A DNA stretch of 30,319 nucleotides from a virus, in the IMG/VR virus record IMGVR_UViG_3300020371_000040, positions 1 through 30,319 of that record; one strand, written 5' to 3'. A program made the translations under genes and the position numbers. The notes under the pieces are model-generated. The model saw only the letters and a list, made by a program, of their open reading frames with translations. It made no database searches and was not told the DNA's origin. Below, piece by piece: positions 26,201-30,319 of the stretch (within the stretch, counting starts at the first letter, position 1; each line of letters opens with the position of its first letter).

Positions 26201-27955
26201 TAGAATTTCTACAGACTCAACAAACTGCCCAGCAAGTTTAGCAACTGCTCTACCACTGACACCATTGACAAGAACGTATGGTGGGTTTTTGTAACTAGAT
26301 CCTTGGTTCTGTACAGTAATTCTTTCTAGTTTTCCAAATCTTACAGTTTCGGTATCTTTATAACTGTAAACTCTAGCACCATTGACAAAAATACCAGAAT
26401 CTAGATTTGGAGTCTTGTAAATCTCTGTAGTAGAGGTTGCTTGCTTACGAATAAGTTTTAAGATCTTTTGATCAGCAAGGTTACCAGGAATACTGGTTAC
26501 ATTTTCCAGAATAGGATATGATGGGTATCCAGAAGAAGCAATGTAATAGAATTGCTCATCCGAGAATACAGCAGATACATCAGTAGAAAGATTTGCAAGG
26601 TTACTAGTATATGCGGGATTTGTTGGAGATGTTGGTTTGTCATTCGTATTTGATAACAGCCATCTTACTCCTTGAGATGATACAATCTTAGGATCAGTAG
26701 TCTCAAATCCTGGATTAGAAACCTCAATAGGATCGTTTACAGAAGAATAAGGTTGTGCATCAGTTGGTAGCAGATTATATGCAAGACCAAATACTAACAG
26801 TTGTACATTACCACTACCAATGTAGATAGGATCATATACAATAGACCCTGCAGGATGAATTGTTGTCTGAGTTCTTGAGTTGATCTCAAACTGGGTAATG
26901 TTTTTGTCTTCAAAGGTAAAGGTCTCACCATTGATTAATAACGTACCCTTATCATTCCATCCTAGTGTGGACTCAACATTAATTCTGTCTCCTTGACTAT
27001 CTGTAGATAGAATCTCTTTTGTTAGTTCTGTCTTTGCAGTAAACTCAAAGATACCATTAATAGTCTCCGTAGCAAGGAACAGGTTGTAGGTATCCTCACC
27101 ATCAACGGTTGAGTCAAACCTTACATTGTCAACCGTAGCAGAAGCATAACCGTTCCTAGGACCCTCTTGCTGTACAATAACCTGTCCTACAAGGTCTTCT
27201 ACGTTGCCTGAAAGAACTTTTACACGTAGAGCATACCCTTGGGTCCAATCGGACGTGGAGGACTTGTACGTGAAGTCTGATGGGTTGTATACTTCTGGTT
27301 TATTTTCTTGTCCACCAGCAATTACAGTGTTGAAAAGAAACTGAATTGATTTCTCAGTTCCTTTTGCTCTGTAGAACTGACCGATGTTTTTGATAAGAGA
27401 TCTCTTATCAACTGCTTTCTTTAAATACTTCTCTGGGAAAGATGCTAAGTATTGCTCCTCAAAATTCTTGACTAGAGCATACAAGAACAGATTACTAATG
27501 TTTTGTACTAGTTCTCCACCAGAGTGGGTCGATGCTTGACTAGTTACAAATTCTGTGGTATTATAAAGGTCACCAAGTTTGGTGTTACCACTAACACCTC
27601 TAGAAACTTCTAAGAACTCGGTATCTGTTCTACTCTTGTAAAAACAGATTTCTTTTCCAATTTTGATGTAACCATTCTCTTTGGGGAATGATCTAGCATC
27701 AGTGACTGTAATAGTGGTAGCAGAATCCGATAGGTTGCCTACAAGTTCACTGCTCTGTTCAAGAACTTTAGACTCATAATACCCAATATCAGAATAGGTT
27801 GCTAGATTATTGGCAATATCAAGAGGCGCACCCTGAATTTCCAAGCTCTCGTAATACTTGGTAAGGAAGTTACCAAAAAGCTCGTACTCAGTAGTAATAA
27901 ACTCTGGTAGTTGGGTCTCGATCAGAGTTGAAATTGAATTCTTGATTTTCGCCAT
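17300..27955 (-). CDS. 7: Giant baseplate wedge protein, gp7-like (3551 residues)
   Basis: Identified as gp7 by position (6-7-8) and by matches to remembered T4 gp7: FYRAKGTEKSIQFLFNTVI near residue 195 (T4 FYSTKGIEASYKFLFKVLY), EDLVGQ at 253 (identical), and NWRELVKETTHPAGF at 1844 (T4 RWKSDVIRFVHPVGF). In T4 the last two are about 110 residues apart; here about 1600. The insert and C-terminal half hold a YHYH domain (712-850), GxGY repeats (543-690, 1577-1680), a cupredoxin-like relative (1405-1530), IG-x-E ... RG-x2-GT modules, three NGV-x-Q-x-P modules, two helical LRFGGN domains and a Pro/acidic linker (~3058-3100). T4 gp7 is 1032 residues. It begins 5 bases after the gp6 stop with a weak ribosome site, implying coupling. 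The wedge-initiator role is known for T4; the roles of the extra modules are unknown. Confidence 0.9.
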   Translation of the reverse strand: MAKIKNSISTLIETQLPEFITTEYELFGNFLTKYYESLEIQGAPLDIANNLATYSDIGYYESKVLEQSSELVGNLSDSATTITVTDARSFPKENGYIKIGKEICFYKSRTDTEFLEVSRGVSGNTKLGDLYNTTEFVTSQASTHSGGELVQNISNLFLYALVKNFEEQYLASFPEKYLKKAVDKRSLIKNIGQFYRAKGTEKSIQFLFNTVIAGGQENKPEVYNPSDFTYKSSTSDWTQGYALRVKVLSGNVEDLVGQVIVQQEGPRNGYASATVDNVRFDSTVDGEDTYNLFLATETINGIFEFTAKTELTKEILSTDSQGDRINVESTLGWNDKGTLLINGETFTFEDKNITQFEINSRTQTTIHPAGSIVYDPIYIGSGNVQLLVFGLAYNLLPTDAQPYSSVNDPIEVSNPGFETTDPKIVSSQGVRWLLSNTNDKPTSPTNPAYTSNLANLSTDVSAVFSDEQFYYIASSGYPSYPILENVTSIPGNLADQKILKLIRKQATSTTEIYKTPNLDSGIFVNGARVYSYKDTETVRFGKLERITVQNQGSSYKNPPYVLVNGVSGRAVAKLAGQFVESVEILEPGLYGQTPTVEITSGRGAEVRATITFGAVTDLIIDNPGEYYSTPPLVVITDLAGQGRLAEYTARVSNGEIVGFDLVNQGSFYSQDNVRVTILPVGQNAVATPELTEWVKDRYYNLQNKLDDNNGFVFENYNRALEYGYAHVANPKSLRVRLNDNLSSLGVEPANKVHSPILGFAYDGNPIYGPFAHENPLDQQSPIVRMTSSYILKPSRSFGPSTQDYPLGSFIQDYEYRHQSGSLDQNNGRFCVTPDFPEGTYAYFITINSQQVPQFPYVIGENFYSLPVESNYASNLNQTNLSKNVKRLFTPGLQVNGGGVNAIVQDLESGSIESIDVESSSDSFSVGSSLVFDNSGTEGDGVEATVSSVKGKSVNYLQSFESKVVKLVITRDSYVFADDFLRQPGSGAFGRIVGDVRADNTILVKDVNGTFDDSATFSTDIKVVRLTIDKVSSFAQGSVIELTDGVVTVAAKGEVLESIVAGNTLIVKVTSGTFEDQENLPGYFIKSSSLSDTSGAKIDDVEYLSDGLIPFDIDDNIALVETSSEHKLGIGDVVNVSINPDDSTKTRTYFVRKRIYQELQLQTPTYNTVVAYSGIGRGIVLNSGSLYDVGSYTNIPLTGGSGEGATANIVVSPDTPNSATGYISNIQISDGGTGYKRGDVLGVADSSLGKVPGSSTQTLRFFIDHVGISTESTRIDVKSAVEYAENDLLKIDDEIVKIVSLTNNQVQGGTLIVERAQLGTKAVDHYDGATVSLYDGGYNFDANFTVNGSESVIYNKEKQTLLVIYPSTQSLSTLQAITETTTFFDNSTPQRFVNIITASSAENRFEFRLDPSMSIFGTNAPNTYTSDWVVNPIIEVQEFYKYRFDTSDNSLTGASLDFSPSGNYNIISVEKTEPAILQGSPGSFVEMKFGFGAAIASNQYTEEEASRFANYFYFDRNNTISSSGSYLTVIQDPLAGRQVVNYVTPTRFSYSLKKNPQWDGSGDISYTTTGSFAVGEIDSVSIQNIGSNYKKTPIVLGAYLNTESQASATVLFDPLLDTITGVRVDIQGSNYSKPKVVILEGDGVDAEFGVTSRDGKVLDIFVINKGTDYTKAPTIAIIESDVKLFAQGSRIGRPKNVKMIKNGSSFHRDNTLLSEYTSSYTFAVTGYGDSDFLKGETITQTSGNDIVLRAKVNEWRHGSNLLKLSNIQGNVRNNLPLVGEISKTSATIKSEYKTVFDLDLRPYSNNTGSYRSDRGKLGVSNQRLTDSFFYQDYSYVVKSRTAIDNWRELVKETTHPAGFKLFGEVIIDPVIDDGITMPTEMPKASHFSIIELWDADKNKVTVESTTRTVTQSILSVDDYRAIKGSGSVAVNEFDFNYTNAFELTLKQNPTDPSPLDGTFNGDGQLVGTRSFTLYNNGAPFNPYSAENLIVTIDGVLQEPKVAYTISSNQIVFATPPLGFNVVEGQKVYEQKVLIRYIEFKNDVYNDKHFRKIRNFYQRNGRWLDAANQILLNVDFIVAESIGYFESKYASEIANATIPWTAIENKVQGDIRNLCAALEHDLRFGGNIKSVDYAELFASSYSAQNTQINDLFQYVVRLAKLAARNWDWIAIGASYTAGSDIITISDTSNIALGAVVSSGQAIPLSSGYKVIEIVSDTEVRIDGTALTDSGTAPPGSGGPGTTYLSGTQSGNLTLPTATGAVVPPNSYTLPPGTTLTAPPVFAGLDQVTFSFSGINNGTYYDASNLIDKNRDYIIDYAINWAKATYPGLQWSQNETKCRRDTGYLLDAVIYSLRFGGNLKLVEFAELYFVGSQLNYIVGEFVETKTTYQKVLTELCVDAMRQTLQASQYTNIIPVIDPEVIVDAVSPTCAGVESALNTYYDIIETILDNGPNVIQPTQQNPSKRGLYTRLVPYANYSIIPDNQLVSRECEDVVSALSTYASIVEDYMVKDNTVTRSLPDFIDNETSEFELYWDDDGSPVALTETDEHLLVALNGVIQRPKYNPDEPAFDSYWVDKTVTPNVIKFTAPPIWDQDLSAKTIQEPTMVEKFFATNIGNYRRYTIDKSLVNGVRKGPFLILSLDGDKILNIEEQDYMIVIVNGVIQKPISAYEIAGSSITFKYPMRDEDVIDIRLCYGRDLDPTVTFHDFDINGYLYDYTLEVNGTNAGVNFNSFALTTDWSLTTKDKFYIYQEDSNGTYGIGSVYDWKQVGDNQVIVKMYSNNIDYDPSRATYMKTMGATTVSTYTFNPSSTLTLTKNYDFLSRTDKSYFAQDVKKSNDLLQRKGFFRLAPGDKVKIDGESKYRTIRSVPDEVYTRDNRLDGDAGNDIYGSFNVSSYNGKTLGEGFSVSAEITNGVVTALNWNERIVETITNSDGSITYKFYRQTAFNYETPPKLMFVPRDGNGGGARAVVLVERGYIQGVQLLYGGSGYTEAPKVVVTRKYDVKKQDDIKVSLVKLGVQSVVTQGLTVISNVSTIQLPPPEQALLTVVVLDSVQDVREALEQEIYPEPLTGDEAGGSIPEGQSQPGMGNIVYIEPDPIPDPVVIDGSGGILRVQEADREVARIVAVRAEDIVSISQLTTNRFVTQTIQREIANTFLDNVVYRAPGAYLQAPLNIGDTIVYIPDTSKFTSNGKLMVGDEVVFYPRKRGDRFLNVTRGFEGTTEKNWAPGTFIRQIEDFVSVAYGGVAEIYSETVVRNSIPTGVSERKRQQQVQTPATFAIQTEIQHTSELKLHVDVESISSVSKEIVKIAPAGGSSIVSDFTNFRPVSTVATSEIQVQTKVITEVQNVLREFTLFAPPGGVVDYFQESVFFTNPIVTRLNGNVNVITRNVTQRSGVVIDVRNISEDEQVSYVGNYTVGNVGPNISSWEVVGKDTGTLDVSGISISQFELLFPAFTLKEFELRGNSNYTLTGQKFNLGQPSINNAVTVCFTSGTIGSVITVQNTDHFPASGYIFHASGSTSGIIQYTSKTATTFNGCTVYNGSSTITNGSEVIPFVIV
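19856..22045 (-). repeat. Three NGVxQxPxxxY modules in gp7-like protein
   Basis: Copies at 21902-22045 (IDGVLQEPKVAYTI, then IVFATPP), 20198-20329 (LNGVIQRPKYNP, then IKFTAPP) and 19856-20014 (VNGVIQKPISAYEI, then ITFKYP). The pattern is a beta hairpin seen in many tail and baseplate proteins, including a form in T4 gp10. The two helical LRFGGN domains lie between the first and second copies. Confidence 0.6.
20744..21769 (-). repeat. Two helical LRFGGN domains in gp7-like protein
   Basis: Copy one 21458-21769 (residues 2063-2166) and copy two 20744-21061 (2299-2404). Each has an A-x2-[IL]I-x-N-x-D[FY]I helix, then a segment with [KR]-x3-D-x-[RG], then LRFGGN[IL]K, [YF]AEL[FY], and a long amphipathic helix. 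Related CE-DVV/CAGVESAL helices follow at about residues 2426 and 2486. The same helical unit is, as I recall, common in cyanophage structural proteins. The intervening part includes a Pro/Gly/Thr-rich linker (~2225-2280). Confidence 0.6.
22916..23227 (-). repeat. Second GxGY repeat block in gp7-like protein (three copies)
   Basis: Residues 1577-1680: units at GSNYKKTPIVL, GSNYSKPKVVI and GTDYTKAPTIAI, each preceded by a V-x-I or I-x-V strand (VSIQNI, VRVDIQ, IFVINK) and spaced by a Gly/Ala-containing strand. It directly follows the cupredoxin-like relative. Confidence 0.65.
23366..23743 (-). other. Ligand-less cupredoxin-like relative in gp7-like protein
   Basis: Residues 1405-1530. The shared signature YRFDTSDNSLTG matches YRFDMSDTSL and YRFDLSDNSL of the two units in the 1797-residue protein, and the closing strand is YFYFDRNN, then GSYLTV. 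There is no Cys or His in the closing loop, so no copper site is expected. Confidence 0.45.
25406..25822 (-). other. YHYH-family domain inside gp7-like protein
   Basis: Residues ~712-850. The core HSPILGFAYDGNPIYGPF and the closing LDQNNGRFCVTPDFPEGTYAYFIT-type region (split here: NGRFCVTPDFPEG, TYAYFIT) match the YHYH family (PF14240 as I recall). A literal Tyr-His-Tyr-His tetrad is not present, so the family's name motif is altered. Function of the family is not established. Confidence 0.7.
25886..26329 (-). repeat. First GxGY repeat block in gp7-like protein (about four copies)
   Basis: Residues 543-690: units at GSSYKNPPYVLV, GLYGQTPTVEIT, GEYYSTPPLVVIT and GSFYSQDNVRVTI, about 34 residues apart, each with an upstream strand (ITVQNQ, VEILEP, LIIDNP, FDLVNQ). 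The block directly precedes the YHYH domain. Confidence 0.7.
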
Positions 27956-27960
27956 CTATA

Positions 27961-29754
27961 CTACTCTGCGTATGCAATAAAGCTGCTGTTTGCGATGTCT
28001 ACGTCTAGATAAACTTCTCTTGACGCAACGATGTCGTTTTGTCTTGGAAGTGCCCTCAGTTGGATTCTGTTGTCCTCAAATGATCCTTTGATAATCGTAA
28101 GATCATTCATCTTTACTTCACCTTTTTCATAATCTACGGTGCCAACAAAATCGTCTAAAACAATTTTATCACCATTAGTTCCATCTAGTCTATATAGGAC
28201 CATTTTGCCCAACCTATCTTCAAGATAGACAGTAAAAGTAGGGTATTCTGTAACAGTGAAACCCGTTGAGAACACTACAGGGTCGTCATCATCAGCAAAC
28301 GCATTTTGATAACAAATTTCGTAGTATGATGTGCTGTTAAGTTGAGGGATAAAATCCTTTCTCAAAGTAACAGATGTAAGATTGGAATTGATAGAATTGT
28401 CAGATTGATCGATTACTGTGATCGCTTTACTGTATCTAAACTTGCCATTGAACTTTTCAGTATCACTAGTCTCAATGTAATCATTCAAAGAACTGATTGC
28501 TTTACCTTGAATGACAGCAGGTCTATCATTAGTCTTTGCTCTGCTGTAGAAAATCTTGCTCGTCAACTCAACAAACAGGATTGAAGGGTCAACTAGTTCA
28601 GGGATAACAGATGCAATGCTAAACTTCTTCAATTCATCTCTGATCTCTTGTTTCGTAATACTAGTGATGTAAGAAGCGTCTTCTGGTTTGATAGCAATGA
28701 AGACTCTTCCATACTGTGGTGGGACTTGATCCTCACCACCAAAGATGATGATGTCACTAACAGCAGGATAGATTCTACGAATCAATGCATCGTAATCGTT
28801 TGATGTTACTGCTCTATTCTGTGCAGCATAGATTTTTGGAGCATTGTACTTAATCTTCTGTGAAGACTCCCTCTCTTCACCACCAGCAGATGCAATAACT
28901 GTTCCGATACTTACGTTGGTATTTGGGTTTACGCCGTTTACAGTCTCTAAGACACCAGAAAAAACAAATGACTTGACGCCATTTGATGATGGACCAGATG
29001 TAGTTAGATAAGTAACCTCTACTCTTGCACCATTAGGAAGGGCAGAACCAATAACACCATCACCAAAGAAGAGTTCATATCTCTCGTCTTCAATCTCATC
29101 TAAGAAGAATACCTTTGATTCTGAGTTGACATCTAAGATATTGTCAGAAACAAAGTATGGTTCGCTGAAACTACCACCAGTAGGATATACTTTTACTCTA
29201 ATAGTGTTGGTGTCAATGTTCTTATTGTCAAGAATAAACCTTTGACTTAGTAATGCAGTATTAATTTGATACGTATTCGTAACTTGTGTTCCCTCTTTTA
29301 CAGGAACTTGTAAGAAGGATGCAGTATTTCCATTAACTACCTGAACCTTTACATCCTCTAGTGTAACGTACTGATATAGTGTTTCATCATAAGAGGCAAC
29401 AAATCCTGTGCCTGCCTTTAAAATTAACTCTGCATCAGTGGTAGGATTAGCATATGTTGCAGTAAAGTCAACATATGCAGTAGGAGCGGTGATTGACTTT
29501 GCCCTGTACCCTAACTGCTTCGCTAGTGCTACTACGTTGTCTCTCAACGTAGCAGAGTCTAGGAACATCTCATTCACCACCATATTGGTGTTGAACGCAG
29601 TGTAATACGTATTATACGCAAGAGTGTCAATCAGCGTAGAAATCGCAGATCCCTCAAAATCATAATCAGTGAAATCAGACTCTGATCTGAGGTATTCCTT
29701 CAGAGCAGATTTGATATCTTCAAAATCTAAGTTAGCAACTTGAGTGTACGGCAT
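27961..29754 (-). CDS. 6: Baseplate wedge subunit gp6
   Basis: A 597-residue homologue of T4 gp6 (660 residues), the baseplate-J-like protein whose dimers form the inner ring of the wedge. Matches to remembered T4 gp6: DYDFEGS at residues 29-35 (identical), LAYNT (identical), TLRDNVVALAKQLGY (T4 NLRSSVVQAAQDNGY), FFGDGVIG (T4 FGEGEIS), and VTSNDYDALI (T4 VTATDYDTFV). No gap or stop breaks the frame. The ATG shares one base with the gp25 stop (TAATG), and the stop lies 5 bases before the gp7-like start, so 25, 6 and 7 should be translated as a coupled set. It lacks a strong ribosome site of its own, which fits coupling. Confidence 0.96.
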   Translation of the reverse strand: MPYTQVANLDFEDIKSALKEYLRSESDFTDYDFEGSAISTLIDTLAYNTYYTAFNTNMVVNEMFLDSATLRDNVVALAKQLGYRAKSITAPTAYVDFTATYANPTTDAELILKAGTGFVASYDETLYQYVTLEDVKVQVVNGNTASFLQVPVKEGTQVTNTYQINTALLSQRFILDNKNIDTNTIRVKVYPTGGSFSEPYFVSDNILDVNSESKVFFLDEIEDERYELFFGDGVIGSALPNGARVEVTYLTTSGPSSNGVKSFVFSGVLETVNGVNPNTNVSIGTVIASAGGEERESSQKIKYNAPKIYAAQNRAVTSNDYDALIRRIYPAVSDIIIFGGEDQVPPQYGRVFIAIKPEDASYITSITKQEIRDELKKFSIASVIPELVDPSILFVELTSKIFYSRAKTNDRPAVIQGKAISSLNDYIETSDTEKFNGKFRYSKAITVIDQSDNSINSNLTSVTLRKDFIPQLNSTSYYEICYQNAFADDDDPVVFSTGFTVTEYPTFTVYLEDRLGKMVLYRLDGTNGDKIVLDDFVGTVDYEKGEVKMNDLTIIKGSFEDNRIQLRALPRQNDIVASREVYLDVDIANSSFIAYAE

Positions 29755-30146
29755 TATCGTGTTCGCTCTAAGAAGAAGTCTACTGCCACTGGTGCGTCTT
29801 CTCGACCGATAATAGAATACTGAAGTTCTACCTCGTATCCATTATTCATCTCATCTGGTACACATCTAATTGCTTCAACAGAAATCCTTGGTTCGTATCT
29901 CGCTAATACGTTAATAATCTCTGCTTTGATGATACTTGCAGAACCAAAATCTAATGGTTCGAACAAAGCTCTCTTAACATCACATCCTAGATTAGGTTGG
30001 AATGGTCTTTCTCCTTTCATAGTAAGAAGTAAGGCAGTAATCGACTGAACGATAGCTGCCTTGTCCTTTACCGTTACCAAATCATCAGTAACAGGATGCT
30101 TCTTAAAAGTAACACTCAAATCTTTGAATGTCTGAAAGGTCGGCAT
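29754..30146 (-). CDS. 25: Baseplate wedge subunit gp25 (lysozyme-like fold family)
   Basis: A 130-residue protein, close to T4 gp25 (132 residues), the wedge component that docks gp6 to the hub and sheath. Features typical of the gp25/GPW family: the N-terminal region leading into KDKAAIVQSITALLLTMKGE, then RPFQPNLGCDVKRALFEPLD, with the conserved GERPF-x-P-x-LG core and the LFEP motif. The family is related to T4 lysozyme-like gp25 in name only; no catalytic site is evident. First gene of the 25-6-7 unit; a late promoter box (GATAAATA) lies 24 bases upstream. No convincing ribosome site precedes the ATG. Confidence 0.96.
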   Translation of the reverse strand: MPTFQTFKDLSVTFKKHPVTDDLVTVKDKAAIVQSITALLLTMKGERPFQPNLGCDVKRALFEPLDFGSASIIKAEIINVLARYEPRISVEAIRCVPDEMNNGYEVELQYSIIGREDAPVAVDFFLERTR

Positions 30147-30152
30147 TTAGAC

Positions 30153-30166
30153 ACAGCATAGGCTGT
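30153..30166 (-). other. Small hairpin in the gp25 leader
   Basis: A 5-bp inverted repeat (ACAGC / GCTGT) with a 4-base loop lies 7 bases before the gp25 start and would be at the very 5' end of a message starting from the late box at 30170-30177. It is too short to be a terminator and lacks a T-tract. It may affect translation or be chance. Confidence 0.3.
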
Positions 30167-30169
30167 TAC

Positions 30170-30177
30170 TATTTATC
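30170..30177 (-). promoter_or_regulatory. Late promoter box (GATAAATA) for the 25-6-7 unit
   Basis: GATAAATA on the minus strand matches 7 of 8 bases of the T4 late consensus and the NATAAATA form recalled for cyanophages. It overlaps the TGA stop of the upstream small ORF and would give a very short leader (about 17 bases) before gp25. Confidence 0.7.
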
Positions 30178-30319
30178 ACTTACCACAGAATCCGTCTGCC
30201 CACTCCTCTTGGTTGTCAAAGATTTCTCCTTCTTTAACATCCTTCAATTTTCTCGCTCTCCTTAGATGACGCTCGCTGTCAACTTCAGTAATAAGGGTCA
30301 TACCCTCCTTCACGAAATC
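30176..30319 (-). CDS. Small unknown protein, possibly partial at the right edge
   Basis: The frame is open from the window edge (base 30319) to a TGA at 30176-30178. An ATG at 30299-30301 would give a 41-residue product (starting MTLITEVDSERHLRR, ending EEWADGFCGK), with AAGGAGG only 2 bases before it, an unusually close ribosome site. The frame also continues upstream (DFVKEG), so the protein may be longer and start outside the window. Charged N-terminal half, acidic C-terminal half, one Cys. I do not recognise it. The gp25 late promoter overlaps its stop codon. Confidence 0.5.
   Translation of the reverse strand, partial: DFVKEGMTLITEVDSERHLRRARKLKDVKEGEIFDNQEEWADGFCGK

Larger units (their letters stand above)
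18278..27736 (-). repeat. Dispersed IGxE...RGxxGT beta modules in gp7-like protein
   Basis: Four recognisable copies: 27581-27736 (residues 74-125), 26828-26986 (324-376), 23954-24142 (1272-1334) and 18278-18454 (3168-3226). Shared order: I-x-V-x-D or equivalent strand, G-x[LI]-x-I[GD]-x-E, an aromatic, then a short strand and [SE]RG or TRG with a GT/G turn. The first copy interrupts the part that aligns with T4 gp7. Confidence 0.55.

Noticed and set aside
7081-27955. Possibility that the two giant frames are assembly chimeras or fused genes
   Set aside because: Both frames are uninterrupted, keep the same composition and module style throughout, and their ends fit neighbours with tight overlaps or promoters; large proteins at these positions are expected in this phage group.
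29754-30146. Lysozyme activity for gp25
   Set aside because: Historic naming of the T4 family; the visible motifs (GERPF-x-P-x-LG, LFEP) are structural and no catalytic residues can be identified.
1-30319. CRISPR array or diversity-generating retroelement, considered because of many repeats in adhesin-like proteins
   Set aside because: Repeats are protein-level, diverged and in frame; there are no regularly spaced identical DNA repeats, no reverse transcriptase and no template/variable repeat pair that I can see.
1-30319. tRNA genes, integrase or attachment sites
   Set aside because: No cloverleaf-like stretch and no integrase-like frame was found; the non-coding gaps are all under 100 bases.

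Overview
This window is a piece of the late structural region of a T4-like marine myovirus, most likely a cyanophage (Kyanoviridae-type, on Prochlorococcus or Synechococcus) or a close relative infecting other marine bacteria. The evidence is the AT-rich sequence, the T4 gene order 25-6-7-8, a DUF4815-type structural protein, T4-type late promoter octamers (TATAAATA and close variants), and marine-phage adhesin modules (GxGY repeats, YHYH domain, cupredoxin-like domain, GGV-D-D repeats). Family and host calls rest on recalled sequences of T4 and cyanophage proteins, not on a search.

Every gene I can support is on the minus strand, so transcription runs from high to low coordinates, and coding density is close to 100 percent. 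In transcription order: the 3' end of a small unknown ORF (30176-30319); gp25 (29754-30146), gp6 (27961-29754) and a giant 3551-residue gp7-like protein (17300-27955), the first two overlapping by one base and the last two 5 bp apart; gp8 (15427-17241) with its own tandem late promoter and a strong rho-independent terminator; a 2749-residue DUF4815-type protein (7081-15330), a 72-residue conserved small protein (6863-7081), a 1797-residue gp9/gp10-like protein (1483-6876) and a 166-residue protein (979-1479), tightly packed behind another late promoter; and the N-terminal 311 codons of a further fibre or beta-helix protein (1-935), again behind a late-promoter-like box. No intergenic gap reaches 100 bp and I saw no RNA gene, insertion sequence or CRISPR array.

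The gene products should assemble the contractile-tail baseplate: gp25, gp6, gp7 and gp8 form the wedge, and the DUF4815, 1797-residue, 166-residue and left-end proteins are probable peripheral parts (pin, fibre connector, adhesin). The wedge genes are much enlarged relative to T4. The T4 gp7 core appears to be split by well over a thousand residues of beta-rich modules, and the same few modules recur across at least five neighbouring virion genes.

I find no defence system, enzyme pathway or new mobile element. The most unusual content is the domain make-up: a cupredoxin-like domain carrying a complete His-Cys-His-Met type-1 copper ligand set in the 1797-residue protein; two ligand-less relatives of it, one interrupted by another beta module and one in the gp7-like protein; and a YHYH domain inside gp7.
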